A DNA stretch of 64,000 nt from Nitrospira sp. (GTDB taxonomy: Bacteria; Nitrospirota; Nitrospiria; Nitrospirales; Nitrospiraceae): positions 1-64,000 of the forward strand of contig VOPR01000070.1 in assembly GCA_009594995.1 (NCBI GenBank), given 5' to 3'. Position 1 is the stretch's first letter, and each line of letters starts with the position of its first letter. Below are positions 1-7,871 of this stretch, in pieces. The notes under the pieces were generated by a model. The model did not search any database. It had not been told where the DNA came from and saw only the letters and a list, made by a program, of their open reading frames with translations. A program made the translations under genes and the position numbers.

Positions 1-1
1 G

Positions 2-496
2 GTGAACTACCGCGCTGAACCGTACAAGTTCCGCGAAGAACAAGGGTGCTCCTTGGGCAAAATCTTCCAGCCTTGCGCGGTCGATAAGCCCGAAGATCCC
101 GTCACGCCTTTGATCGAGGCGCACGCGGGTGACGCGCTCCGCATCCATGTGATCGGAGCGAACAGCGAGCAGAACGGCATGTTCAGCGTCGAAGGCCACG
201 AGTGGCCGATCGAGCCGTACATGGCGGGTGCCGACATGATCAGCGTGGTGGAGTATGCCGGGTCTGAGACCCTCGATATCTTCATCCGTGGCGGTGCGGG
301 CGGACCGTATCGTCAGGTGGGAGATTTCGTGTGGTCCAATGCACGGCTGCCCTACACGCAGTCCGGACAGTGGGGCTATCTGCGCGTGTTGCCGACCGGC
401 GATTCGCGGATTCAGCCTCTGAGCGCAAGTGGTGCGGGTGCACGTCAAGCCGAAGTGCTGCCCGAGCCGCAGGCGATTCCGACTGCCATGAAGTAA
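2..496 (+). CDS. Multicopper-oxidase-like cupredoxin protein, C-terminal part (5' truncated by window edge)
   Basis: The reading frame is open from the window edge to a TAA at 494-496, so this is the last ~164 residues of a larger protein. The segment has cupredoxin-style beta-strand text (EGHEWPIEP, GDFVWSNARLP, GQWGYLRVLP) like the terminal domain of periplasmic multicopper oxidases. The usual C-terminal copper motif HCHxxxH is not seen in this part, so copper binding must lie upstream or be absent here. A strong terminator follows, so this gene ends its own transcript. The in-frame GTG at position 2 is probably internal. Assignment to the multicopper oxidase superfamily is likely; the substrate is unknown. 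Confidence 0.6.
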   Translation: MNYRAEPYKFREEQGCSLGKIFQPCAVDKPEDPVTPLIEAHAGDALRIHVIGANSEQNGMFSVEGHEWPIEPYMAGADMISVVEYAGSETLDIFIRGGAGGPYRQVGDFVWSNARLPYTQSGQWGYLRVLPTGDSRIQPLSASGAGARQAEVLPEPQAIPTAMK

Positions 497-521
497 GCAG
501 GCACGTCATGGCGTAACACCG

Positions 522-566
522 GATGGGGGAGCTGCCTGTATCACGCAGCTCCCCCATCTGCGTTTT
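522..566 (+). terminator. Rho-independent terminator
   Basis: A perfect 14-bp stem (522-535 paired with 545-558) with a 9-nt loop is followed by TGCGTTTT. It lies 26 nt after the stop of the multicopper-oxidase-like gene. Confidence 0.85.
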
Positions 567-587
567 GAGTATCGAAGAAGGAATTCA

Positions 588-642
588 GTGATGGGTTCCC
601 TGTATGATTACTAGAGAAGTCGAGCATACAGCAACCCATCAC
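588..642 (+). promoter_or_regulatory. 5'-UTR hairpin abutting the ribosome binding site
   Basis: GTGATGGGTT (588-597) pairs with AACCCATCAC (633-642), and CTGTATG (600-606) pairs with CATACAG (625-631), leaving a small internal bulge and an 18-nt loop. The last paired base is directly next to the Shine-Dalgarno sequence AGAGGAGG (643-650). This could be an RNA stabiliser, a translational control element or a protein-binding site; the sequence alone does not say which. Confidence 0.7.
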
Positions 643-656
643 AGAGGAGGCCGGTT

Positions 657-1646
657 GTGACATTGGGTATTACAGCAAAGAGCGAGCAGCAACACATGAC
701 GCATCGTATTTCTGGTTGGAAGGTCGGCTTGGCGGCGATGGCTCTCGGAGGGCTCTTAGCAAGCCATCCCGCGTCAGCCTATGAAGAAATCACTGTGTCG
801 GATGGCGGGACGTTGTCGGGAGTCGTCAAGCTCGAGGGAACCGTTCCGAAACCGAAAGGGTACAACCTCACCACGTTGCCCGATCCCTATTATTGCGGTC
901 GCATTTCCGACGGAGAAGGCTGGCGCATCCTGCAGCCGTTTAATGTCGGCCCCAAGGGGGAGTTTCGCGAAGTGGTCGTCTATCTGGAGGGGATCGAAAA
1001 GGGGAAGTCGTTTGCGGAGAAAGAGGTGCCGCAAATCGAAGCCAAGGATTGCCTGTTCTTGCCGTTTACGACTGTCGTGCGTGACGATCAGTCTGTGACC
1101 GTCGTCAATATGGATCCGGTCATGCACGATATCCAGGCGTATGAAACGTCGAACTTGGGCGCGCGCGTCTTGTTCAACGTGCCCTTGCCCATGAACCCGC
1201 AGCATCCACGGAATTTCAAAGATCGCACCGAAGCCGGCATGTATCACAAACATATGGCCGGTCCGCCGATGAAAGAGCTGGTCAAGCTCAGCAAAGGCCG
1301 CCGGATCTTTGTGATGCAGTGCGGCTTCCACGCGTACATGGAAAGCTGGGGCGTGGCGATTGCCAACCCGTATTTTGCCAAGACTGACGAAGAAGGCCGG
1401 TTTACCATGACTGACGTGCCACCGGGTACGTATAAGTTGGTTGTGTGGCATCCCTATATCAGGACCGCCACGGAAAAGACCGTCACGATTGGGCCTAAGG
1501 GAACCGTTGAAACCACCATCGGCGTTCCCGCGCCGACCGGGCGCTTGTATGCCAATGAGGTCTTGGACCACGCCTATACCCGGTACAACGTGACTGAGGA
1601 AGCGAAGAAGGAAATTGATCCTTTGCTCCAAAAGCAGGCGCACTAA
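657..1646 (+). CDS. Secreted cupredoxin-like protein with carboxypeptidase-regulatory-like domain
   Basis: 329 residues from a GTG placed 6 nt after AGAGGAGG; an ATG at 696 is the alternative start. A signal peptide ends near residue 41 (HPASA). The middle has plastocyanin-type ligand candidates His157, Cys222, His225 and Met228 (MQCGFHAYM), so a type 1 copper site is plausible. A carboxypeptidase-regulatory-like beta domain follows (residues ~240-290: TDEEGRFTMTDVPPGTYKL). This domain pair is known in periplasmic proteins of unknown role. It lies between a multicopper-oxidase-like gene and two SUMF1-fold genes, which points to a periplasmic copper or redox unit. The substrate is unknown. Confidence 0.7.
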   Translation: MTLGITAKSEQQHMTHRISGWKVGLAAMALGGLLASHPASAYEEITVSDGGTLSGVVKLEGTVPKPKGYNLTTLPDPYYCGRISDGEGWRILQPFNVGPKGEFREVVVYLEGIEKGKSFAEKEVPQIEAKDCLFLPFTTVVRDDQSVTVVNMDPVMHDIQAYETSNLGARVLFNVPLPMNPQHPRNFKDRTEAGMYHKHMAGPPMKELVKLSKGRRIFVMQCGFHAYMESWGVAIANPYFAKTDEEGRFTMTDVPPGTYKLVVWHPYIRTATEKTVTIGPKGTVETTIGVPAPTGRLYANEVLDHAYTRYNVTEEAKKEIDPLLQKQAH

Positions 1647-1683
1647 GTCGGTTGCGCAAGGAGCACCGCTGATCAGCAAGGCA

Positions 1684-2616
1684 ATGAGCATCTGGCTACG
1701 TGGGTGTCTCTCGACGCTTGTGGTGGGTATCGCCACCGGGCTGCTGCTCGGCTTGGTGACGCCCAGCCACGCTGACCATGAATTGCCGAAACCGCCGCCG
1801 CTCTGGTCTCCCCTTGATGAACTGGAGCGGTTGGCCTTGATCGAGGTGCCGCATGGGATGGCTGAGGTGCCGGCGGGCACGTTTCTGATGGGCAGCGATC
1901 CGAAGTTTGATCGCGCGGCGGGGCCGCAGGAATTGCCGCAGCACCAGGTGTACGTCGATACGTTCAGCATCGACCGGTACGAAGTCAGCAACGTGAACTA
2001 TCTCCGGTACGTACTAGCGACGGGCGCGGCCTGGCCTCAGTACTGGCGCGCCCAGCCGTTTGCGGAGAAGATTGCCAAACATCCGGTCATCGGCGTGTCA
2101 TGGCGCGAGGCCGATGCCTATTGCCGTTGGCGTGGGGCCCGGTTGCCGACTGAAGCCGAATGGGAGAAGGCTGCGCGCGGTGAAGACGGCCGCATGTTTC
2201 CCTGGGGCAACGAGCCGGCCGGGTGGATCAAGAGCAACATCGCTCACTCCGGCTCCAAGCGGGGGGCGAAGTATCCGCCACTGGCCAATGTCGATCGCTA
2301 CGACAATGGTGTGAGTCCCTACGGCGTGCATCAATTAGCCGGCAATGTGAGTGAATGGGTTTCAGACTGGTTCGATCCGGAATATTACCGGCGACAGGAA
2401 AATCGCAATCCCCAGGGACCCGCATCCGGCCAGGATAAAGTGTTCCGCGGAGGATCGTGGAATGAGGATCCCGAGGTGGCCCGTTCCGCCGGACGCAATT
2501 CCGGAGGGCTGGACCACTGGAGCTATCTGACAGGGTTTCGTTGTGCAACATCGGGCGAGAGTGGTCGTCAGCTTTCGTCTATCGATCCGGCTATGGGACG
2601 CAATACGGATCGGTAA
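1684..2616 (+). CDS. Exported SUMF1/formylglycine-generating-enzyme-fold protein, probably non-catalytic
   Basis: 310 residues from ATG 1684; the RBS is ambiguous (AAGGAG at 1658-1663 would better suit CTG 1669). An N-terminal hydrophobic signal ends near SHA. The FGE-sulfatase domain is complete: VPAGTFLMGSD, SWREADAYCRWRGARLPTE, GNVSEWVSDW, FRGGSWNE. The two active-site cysteines of true formylglycine-generating enzymes, which follow the RGGS element, are absent. It therefore resembles the NirV/PvdO-like members used as periplasmic maturation or structural factors. A homologous gene follows 31 nt downstream. Confidence 0.8.
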   Translation: MSIWLRGCLSTLVVGIATGLLLGLVTPSHADHELPKPPPLWSPLDELERLALIEVPHGMAEVPAGTFLMGSDPKFDRAAGPQELPQHQVYVDTFSIDRYEVSNVNYLRYVLATGAAWPQYWRAQPFAEKIAKHPVIGVSWREADAYCRWRGARLPTEAEWEKAARGEDGRMFPWGNEPAGWIKSNIAHSGSKRGAKYPPLANVDRYDNGVSPYGVHQLAGNVSEWVSDWFDPEYYRRQENRNPQGPASGQDKVFRGGSWNEDPEVARSAGRNSGGLDHWSYLTGFRCATSGESGRQLSSIDPAMGRNTDR

Positions 2617-2647
2617 TTGTGACGGCAGGACAATGAGGAGGCCATAG

Positions 2648-3607
2648 ATGAAACGACTGCAGAAAGGGAAAAGGAAACGAGCACGATTGGCGCAGGCCCT
2701 CGTGATTGGCGCTGCGCTATTTGCGCTCGCTCCGGTTGCGCGGGCGTTGGATACGCAGGACATCGTGGTGGAGTGGACCGAAGAAGGGAAAAAGATCGCG
2801 CAGGAGCGGGTGGCGAATTGGAAAACCAAAGACGAAATGGTCCTGGTTCCGGCCGGCGAGTTCCTCATGGGGAGCGATAAGAAGACGGATCGTCTCGCTT
2901 ACCGCAGCGAGATTCCCCAACGGTCGGTCTACTTAGATGCATTCATGATCGGCAAGTACGAAGTCACCGCACTGGAGTACCTCAAGTTTGTCCTCGCCAC
3001 GGACCGTTTGCCGCAGTTGGACTGGCGCTACGACGGAGGCAATTTCCAGGATACGATGGCCCATCATCCGATCATGCATGTGAGCTGGTACGACGCAGAC
3101 GCCTATTGCAAATGGGCAGGCAAGCGGTTGCCGACCGAAGCTGAATGGGAGAAAGCGGCACGCGGCGTGGATGGCCGACTGTTTCCATGGGGCAGTGAGT
3201 ATGCCGGTCCGACCAGGGCCAACTTCGGCAGAACCGGATTGTCCGGCCCAGTGCGGGATCGCCCCGAACGGTTGCTGCTGTATCCCCCGATCATTTCCGT
3301 CGACAAGTACGAGAATGCGCTGAGCCCCTACGGACTGTATCAAACCATCGGCAATGTGGCCGAATGGGTTTCCGATTGGTACGACCAGGATTATTACAAG
3401 ACTGCACCGGCTCGGAATCCGAAAGGCCCGGAGACCGGCACGCAGAAAGCGTTCCGTGGTGGCGGGTGGATGGATAGCACCACCACCATGCGAGCGGCCA
3501 TGCGGAACGGTACCGATCCGAAGACTAAGATCAACTGGATGGGATTCCGCTGCGCTCAGGATGCCAAGGAAGACATGGGAACCAAGGTTTCGATGACGAA
3601 GGAGTAA
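2648..3607 (+). CDS. Second exported SUMF1-fold protein
   Basis: 319 residues; ATG 2648 has GAGGAG 7 nt upstream. The signal peptide ends near ARA (residue ~29). The domain repeats the same order as its upstream neighbour: VPAGEFLMGSD, SWYDADAYCKWAGKRLPTE, GNVAEWVSDWYD, FRGGGWMD. It is a diverged tandem paralogue. The catalytic Cys pair of formylglycine-generating enzymes is again missing, so sulfatase maturation is unlikely. The pair may help maturation of, or bind, the copper proteins encoded upstream; that role is inference from position. Confidence 0.8.
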   Translation: MKRLQKGKRKRARLAQALVIGAALFALAPVARALDTQDIVVEWTEEGKKIAQERVANWKTKDEMVLVPAGEFLMGSDKKTDRLAYRSEIPQRSVYLDAFMIGKYEVTALEYLKFVLATDRLPQLDWRYDGGNFQDTMAHHPIMHVSWYDADAYCKWAGKRLPTEAEWEKAARGVDGRLFPWGSEYAGPTRANFGRTGLSGPVRDRPERLLLYPPIISVDKYENALSPYGLYQTIGNVAEWVSDWYDQDYYKTAPARNPKGPETGTQKAFRGGGWMDSTTTMRAAMRNGTDPKTKINWMGFRCAQDAKEDMGTKVSMTKE

Positions 3608-4076
3608 CAGGGGAAAGGGCGGTGAGAACGTATTGCTTGCCGCCACAATCTCTGAGCCGGTCGTCTTCTGGATGGGGAGACGACCGGCCTCCCTTCCCTC
3701 CGGTTGCGCTATGCGGTCGCGTCGGCGCACTCATCATCGCGCGCAAATGAAAAAATGGAGCCTACCGAAGAGGGTAATCAATCCGCCTCTAAGCCCCGAG
3801 ATCACCAACAAGCTCACCGGCAATTACGCAGCCCGTCGATATCGCCTGCCACTCTCAGCAGCATGTCCAGCAAGGGAGTATTGACCTGCAGTGCGAGCTA
3901 TACGGGAGACCGATCTCCACTCGCCAGGATAAGTAGTCATGCGCAGACTCCTCTTGACGGTCGATGACAGATTGCGTTATTTCCTACGCTGAATTCGTGG
4001 TGAAAGACGGTGCTCACCTTGTTGCGAGTCATCTTCGAGAGCAGGGTGTGGAAGTGGTAACAGGAATCAGCCGATC
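3608..4076. other. Intergenic region without a supported gene
   Basis: Besides the hairpin at 3656-3688, I see only short open frames (3633-3884, 3704-3967) with no ribosome binding site, no motif and no recognisable family. It presumably carries the promoter of the Crp/Fnr gene. Confidence 0.5.
3656..3688 (+). terminator. Terminator-like hairpin after the SUMF1 pair
   Basis: An 11-bp perfect stem (3656-3666 with 3678-3688) lies 49 nt after the stop codon and is followed by a pyrimidine-rich but not T-only tract. Confidence 0.55.
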
Positions 4077-4787
4077 GTGAAACGGAAGCCCTGCCTCATC
4101 GAACATTGTGACACCTGCGGGCTTCGCGAGAAGGTCGTCCTGTGCGATATTTCCGGAAGCGATCTCGCCGAATTTCAGAAAATCAAACGCACGCTCGAGT
4201 ACGCGCCTCACCAGACCGTCTTCTACGAAGGTCATGTGTGCTTGGGTCTCTACTTGCTCTGCTCGGGCAAGGTCAAGCTGACCCGCTCCTCGACCCGAGG
4301 CCGGAGACAGATCGTCCGCATCCTGGGCCCGGGGGAGCTGATCGAGAAACACGTATTCGGCGATCGGGCCCTTCATGAAGTGACGTGCGAAACATTGGAA
4401 CCTTCTCAAGTGTGCGTCATCGATAAGGAACGCTACCTCGCCGTCATCCACAGAAATCCTCAACTGGCAATCAAGCTGATCCAGCTCCTCAGTAACGAAG
4501 TCGGGGTCAATATGGATCATCTCGATCAATTCACATTCAAAACCGCCCGTGAGCGCCTAGCCGGCTTGCTCCTGGAGCTCGGCGACCGATTCGGCAAAAA
4601 AAAAGACGATCAAGTTCGAGTCGGTCTCACCCTCAAGCGTGAAGAAGTAGCTGAGATGGCCGGGATTACGGTTGAAACTGCCATCCGCTTGCTGGGCGTC
4701 TTTCGCGATGAGGGCGTTCTCACCCTCGATGGAAGAACCATCACTTTGCTGAATCCGGACCGCCTCTCCAGAATAGCTGAGCGTTGA
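4077..4787 (+). CDS. Crp/Fnr-family transcriptional regulator with N-terminal cysteine cluster
   Basis: 236 residues from GTG 4077. A cyclic-nucleotide-binding-like beta roll spans roughly residues 30-140 (FYEGHVCLGLYLLCSGKVKL, GPGELIEK). A winged helix-turn-helix follows at ~180-230 (LKREEVAEMAGITVETAIRLL). The N-terminus carries Cys6, Cys11, Cys14 and Cys23, with further cysteines near residue 60. That arrangement resembles the Cys ligands of FNR, so an oxygen- or NO-sensing Fe-S cluster is plausible but the spacing differs from E. coli FNR. Surrounding hemerythrin, copper and cytochrome genes would suit such a sensor. The start is weakly supported: AGGA lies 11 nt upstream. Confidence 0.9.
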   Translation: MKRKPCLIEHCDTCGLREKVVLCDISGSDLAEFQKIKRTLEYAPHQTVFYEGHVCLGLYLLCSGKVKLTRSSTRGRRQIVRILGPGELIEKHVFGDRALHEVTCETLEPSQVCVIDKERYLAVIHRNPQLAIKLIQLLSNEVGVNMDHLDQFTFKTARERLAGLLLELGDRFGKKKDDQVRVGLTLKREEVAEMAGITVETAIRLLGVFRDEGVLTLDGRTITLLNPDRLSRIAER

Positions 4788-5131
4788 CCGAACTCCTCAC
4801 ACGTGATCAGTGATGCGTCCTTCGTGTATCGCGGCAGGTGCGCCGCGTCGTTCTCGGTTCCAGGTTCGACATTCCGCACGCCTCGTGCTCTCCCCCGTCT
4901 CATTGCTCTCGTAGGATTCTTTCATCTCGCCTCGTGCCGCGCCTCCGTAGGTATAGGTCCAATGGCCTATCCAAAACATTGAGATAAATCATGTGTCAGA
5001 CCGGCCGATCCCAGTGTGGGCCGCCGTCCTGTTGGATACAGTGCGCACGGCATCACGGAGTCGCATTGCTCGTACGTAGGAGCTTTCGTCCATGGGATCC
5101 CGGAACGATGGTGTCTCAAGGTAGCAGGCGA
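4788..5131. other. Intergenic region, no supported gene
   Basis: No RNA gene or coding sequence is recognisable. An in-frame extension of the next gene to 4991 exists but has no family support. A short imperfect inverted repeat (ATAGG ... CCTAT) lies near 4954-4971. Confidence 0.45.
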
Positions 5132-5656
5132 ATGAGTCTCACCGTCGATCCGGTGGCCCTGCTCGAGCGGGAGCATCGGATGATTCTGGACCGACTGGCG
5201 ATGGTCGAAACGGCGATGAGTGTTCGTAACGTCAGGAACGGCACGGTGAAGCGAACGAACCGGGACACGCTACGAGAACTGCTCGAATTCTTTACCGGCC
5301 CCGTGGACGTGCACTTTAAACGGGAAGAGATGCTGGTGAGCGAACTGCGGCGAGTCCTGGCCCCGACGCAGGAGGAACAGGAACAGTTCCAGAGCTTCTT
5401 GGACGAACATCGGGCGCTGAAAGCCGACGCGACAGCGGTGATGAAGCAACTGGCAAAAAGGCGGACCGACGGTCAAGACACAGCGGTGTCAAAGGCATTC
5501 GGCGGATTGCGGACGCTGACCGGAGAGCTTCACGCGCTCATTCGTCGCTATCGCGAACAGATCGCCTGCGAGGAGCGGCTGCTGTTCGCCCTGGCCGAGA
5601 TGCGGTTGAGCGCCGAGCAGAGACGGCGAGTCAGCCGGCAGATGTTGCAAGTGTGA
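5132..5656 (+). CDS. Hemerythrin-like (HHE) protein with one altered iron ligand
   Basis: 174 residues from ATG 5132 (ATG 5108 is an alternative). An all-helical hemerythrin-type bundle is indicated by His15 (EREHRMIL), His61/Glu65 (HFKREE), His93 (LDEHR) and Glu147 (CEERLLF). In standard members the last helix has H-x3-E; here the His position is Gln143 (REQIACEE), so the diiron site lacks one His. It could still bind iron with altered reactivity, or serve as a sensor. It sits just downstream of the Crp/Fnr gene on the same strand. The family is clear; the ligand state is inference. Confidence 0.75.
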   Translation: MSLTVDPVALLEREHRMILDRLAMVETAMSVRNVRNGTVKRTNRDTLRELLEFFTGPVDVHFKREEMLVSELRRVLAPTQEEQEQFQSFLDEHRALKADATAVMKQLAKRRTDGQDTAVSKAFGGLRTLTGELHALIRRYREQIACEERLLFALAEMRLSAEQRRRVSRQMLQV

Positions 5657-5900
5657 CGTCACGTATGAGCGGCAACGGGCTGGGGCCGATGAGGGCCGCG
5701 ACTCGTTGCGGTGCGGCAGGCACGAGCGTCGCCGGGATGTTGGGTGATCGAAGCAGGGCTCAGACGAGGAATGTCCACGATGTTCAGAAGAGTGAACCAC
5801 ATATTTTCGCTGCTCCTGCCTCATGCCGGTGAGGACAAGACGGGGAGCCAACCCGGGCGCCAGTCAGGCGCGTCGGTGACACATCAAGGAGGAGACCATC

Positions 5901-6599
5901 ATGCGGGTTCGGAAAGTCGTGCGGAACATTGGAATGTGGGGTGCGGGGGTTGCGATCGCCGCGGTGCTCGGTGTTGCTTGTGCGCAGCCGGCATCGGCTG
6001 AAGAAGGCACTGGCAACATGGTGTTCTTCAAGGGCGGGTTCATGAATTTGAACCAGGACCGGAGCGGGCAGATTTTTACGGATACGGCCGGCATCGCCGG
6101 TTCAAATGGAGGCAATGCCGGTTGGTATGCCGGAGCGGGCTTGGATCTGGTCATGTCGAAGGATGTCTGGGGCGGAATGGACAAGACCTGGGTGGTCGGT
6201 GAGATCGGACTGCAATTCAACAACATCAATTCATCTCGCGTGAATAATGCTGCCGGAAGTATTGCCACCCGGACCTTGACCGACACGCTGGCCACCGATC
6301 CGCAGAAAGTGCAACTCACGATGGTGACGATCGACGTGGCTCCGAAGATCAAGTTTATGGACGGCAGCGCGTTCAGGCCCTGGATCATTCCGATCGGTCT
6401 GGATATCCACGTGATCAGTCCGCCTTCGAATCGGACGCAATACCTCGATCTCGGTGTCCAGTTCGGCGGAGGGTTCGAATATGCCGTCTGGAAGGCATTC
6501 AAAGTGGGTGTCGATGCCCGTTATCACGTGACGGCGCGTCTGACCAATACGAACAATGATTATTTTCAGGTCGGGCCTTACGTCGGAATTTCGTTCTAG
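5901..6599 (+). CDS. Outer-membrane beta-barrel protein
   Basis: 232 residues; ATG 5901 follows AAGGAGGAGACC. A signal peptide ends at about residue 33 (QPASA). The rest is made of alternating amphipathic strands rich in Gly and aromatic residues and ends in a C-terminal Phe (YVGISF), typical of barrels inserted by the BAM machinery. Length suggests about 8-10 strands. There is no recognisable substrate signature. It stands alone between the hemerythrin and a Cys-rich orphan and has a hairpin just after its stop. Confidence 0.7.
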   Translation: MRVRKVVRNIGMWGAGVAIAAVLGVACAQPASAEEGTGNMVFFKGGFMNLNQDRSGQIFTDTAGIAGSNGGNAGWYAGAGLDLVMSKDVWGGMDKTWVVGEIGLQFNNINSSRVNNAAGSIATRTLTDTLATDPQKVQLTMVTIDVAPKIKFMDGSAFRPWIIPIGLDIHVISPPSNRTQYLDLGVQFGGGFEYAVWKAFKVGVDARYHVTARLTNTNNDYFQVGPYVGISF

Positions 6600-6603
6600 C
6601 GTG

Positions 6604-6631
6604 ATCCAGGCGGCGGGGCACCGGCCTGGAT
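6604..6631 (+). terminator. Weak terminator-like hairpin
   Basis: An 8-bp stem, ATCCAGGC (6604-6611) with GCCTGGAT (6624-6631), begins five nt after the barrel gene's stop. No T-tract follows. Confidence 0.4.
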
Positions 6632-6743
6632 TGAACGCCGGCAGTTGGTTGTAAAATGTGGATCCCTGCGCGCCCGCGCCGGCTTGGCCATGGGGCCAGG
6701 CCGGCGTGGCAGCGGTCTCGCGCAGCAAACACGGAGGTCGGCC

Positions 6744-7250
6744 GTGGTGAACGTGGTGCTGTATGTCCCTGGTGATATGGCTTTACCACCGAAGATCAGT
6801 GACGCCGCCATCGGCGAGGACTGTACACACCGCATCGAGGAGACCGGGTGCGGACCTCATCATGTGTTGACGTTCCCCGAATTGCCTCGAGCCATCGATC
6901 TCGCGCTCCGCGTGATCGGCGAGTTGGTCCGCATTCCAGGGGCGTGGGCCACGGTCGGGGGACAACGCATGTCGAGTCTGGTCTCCTTGTGGAACCGGCT
7001 GGATTGTTATCGGCAGAGCCTTCCCCACGTCGATCGAATCGCCTATTGCCAAGGGAGGGCGGCGACGCTGCGGTCCTTGTTGGGTTGCGGCGTGCAGTCG
7101 TGCGCAACCCCCTGCCAATTTGTGTGCCCCCAGTGCTCGGTGAAGGAGAATCCCGCCACGGCATTCCTTGTTCATCCGGAAACGCAAATGTTGCTCGTCC
7201 TGGGAGAGATTGAGTGGTGCCCCAATTTGGTCCAGTCTTCCCAGGTGTAA
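6744..7250 (+). CDS. Cysteine-rich hypothetical protein
   Basis: 168 residues from GTG 6744 with GGAGG 6 nt upstream (a second GTG at 6747 is possible). Family not recognised. It contains ten cysteines (27, 36, 88, 102, 115, 120, 124, 128, 131, 159), including a dense run C-x4-C-x3-C-x3-C-x2-C at residues 115-131 that could bind zinc or an Fe-S cluster. No signal peptide or membrane segment is seen, so it is probably cytoplasmic. It is followed by a CopD-like membrane protein on the same strand. Confidence 0.6.
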   Translation: MVNVVLYVPGDMALPPKISDAAIGEDCTHRIEETGCGPHHVLTFPELPRAIDLALRVIGELVRIPGAWATVGGQRMSSLVSLWNRLDCYRQSLPHVDRIAYCQGRAATLRSLLGCGVQSCATPCQFVCPQCSVKENPATAFLVHPETQMLLVLGEIEWCPNLVQSSQV

Positions 7251-7323
7251 CGTCCTCCCTCCTTGCGCCTTCCCGTCTTCTCTGGCATGGTGACCGGCTC
7301 TAACCCGCAGAAAGGATACGCGT

Positions 7324-7797
7324 GTGTTTGCACTGGTCTGGATTCACTTGCTGGCGGCCCTGGTGTGGGTCGGGGGGATGGTGTTTTTATCGGTCGTCCT
7401 GGTGCCGGTACTCAAACGCGACGGCGGCTTTGCTCAACATGTCGCGCTCTTCCGAACGATTGCCTACCGTTTCCGGGCTGTGGTCTGGGGGGCGATGGGA
7501 ATCCTGGTTGCGACCGGGTCCGCACTGGCTGTAGGCCGGGCGATTCCGTTGACGGAGCCATGGCTGTGGCCCACCATTTTTATTGCGAAAATCTCCCTGG
7601 TGACGCTGTTGTTCACCCTCACGCTGTTGCACGATCTGGTGGTAGGACCGCAGGTGCGGCGGATTCTCGGAACGGCTGAGGCTGCGAGAAGTGGACGGGA
7701 TCGTCTGCTGGTACGGTATTCCGTGCTCGTCCCTCGCGTGTCGCTGCTGGTGGCTCTTCTGGTGTTGTTGGCCGCCGTGGTCCTTGCCCGCACCTAG
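7324..7797 (+). CDS. CopD-like integral membrane protein
   Basis: 157 residues from GTG 7324, with AAAGGA 7 nt upstream. Four hydrophobic helices are visible: ~2-27, ~52-72, ~82-105 and ~135-155. The opening FALVWIHLLAALVWVGGMVF matches the CopD/DUF2214-type four-helix family, in which conserved His residues (here in WIHLL and LLHDLVVG) may bind heme or copper. No copper-resistance partner is adjacent apart from the cupredoxin genes 6 kb away. The precise function is unknown. Confidence 0.65.
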   Translation: MFALVWIHLLAALVWVGGMVFLSVVLVPVLKRDGGFAQHVALFRTIAYRFRAVVWGAMGILVATGSALAVGRAIPLTEPWLWPTIFIAKISLVTLLFTLTLLHDLVVGPQVRRILGTAEAARSGRDRLLVRYSVLVPRVSLLVALLVLLAAVVLART

Positions 7798-7807
7798 CAG
7801 GTTGCTG

Positions 7808-7844
7808 AAAAAGTCTGCCAGCGGCCTTCTCGGGTCGCGCTGGC
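7808..7844 (-). terminator. Rho-independent terminator of the CHASE3 gene
   Basis: GCCAGCG (7817-7823) pairs with CGCTGGC (7838-7844). Read on the minus strand the stem is followed after AGAC by TTTTT (7812-7808). It lies in the 74-nt gap between two convergent genes. Confidence 0.65.
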
Positions 7845-7871
7845 GCTCACGCCTGGCGCAAACCCATGACG

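Noticed and set aside
774..1991. 405-codon minus-strand open frame
   Set aside because: It lies opposite the cupredoxin-like and first SUMF1 genes, which have signal peptides, RBS and family motifs; high-GC antisense frame.
1684..3607. Active formylglycine-generating enzymes (sulfatase maturation)
   Set aside because: Both proteins lack the catalytic cysteines, and no sulfatase gene is nearby.
3633..3967. Short overlapping frames in the gap after the SUMF1 pair
   Set aside because: No ribosome binding site, signal or motif, and they cross the terminator-like hairpin.
7798..7816. Possible dispersed repeat or mobile-element end (GTTGCTGAAAAAGTC)
   Set aside because: Only one copy is seen in this window, and the terminator of the CHASE3 gene explains it.
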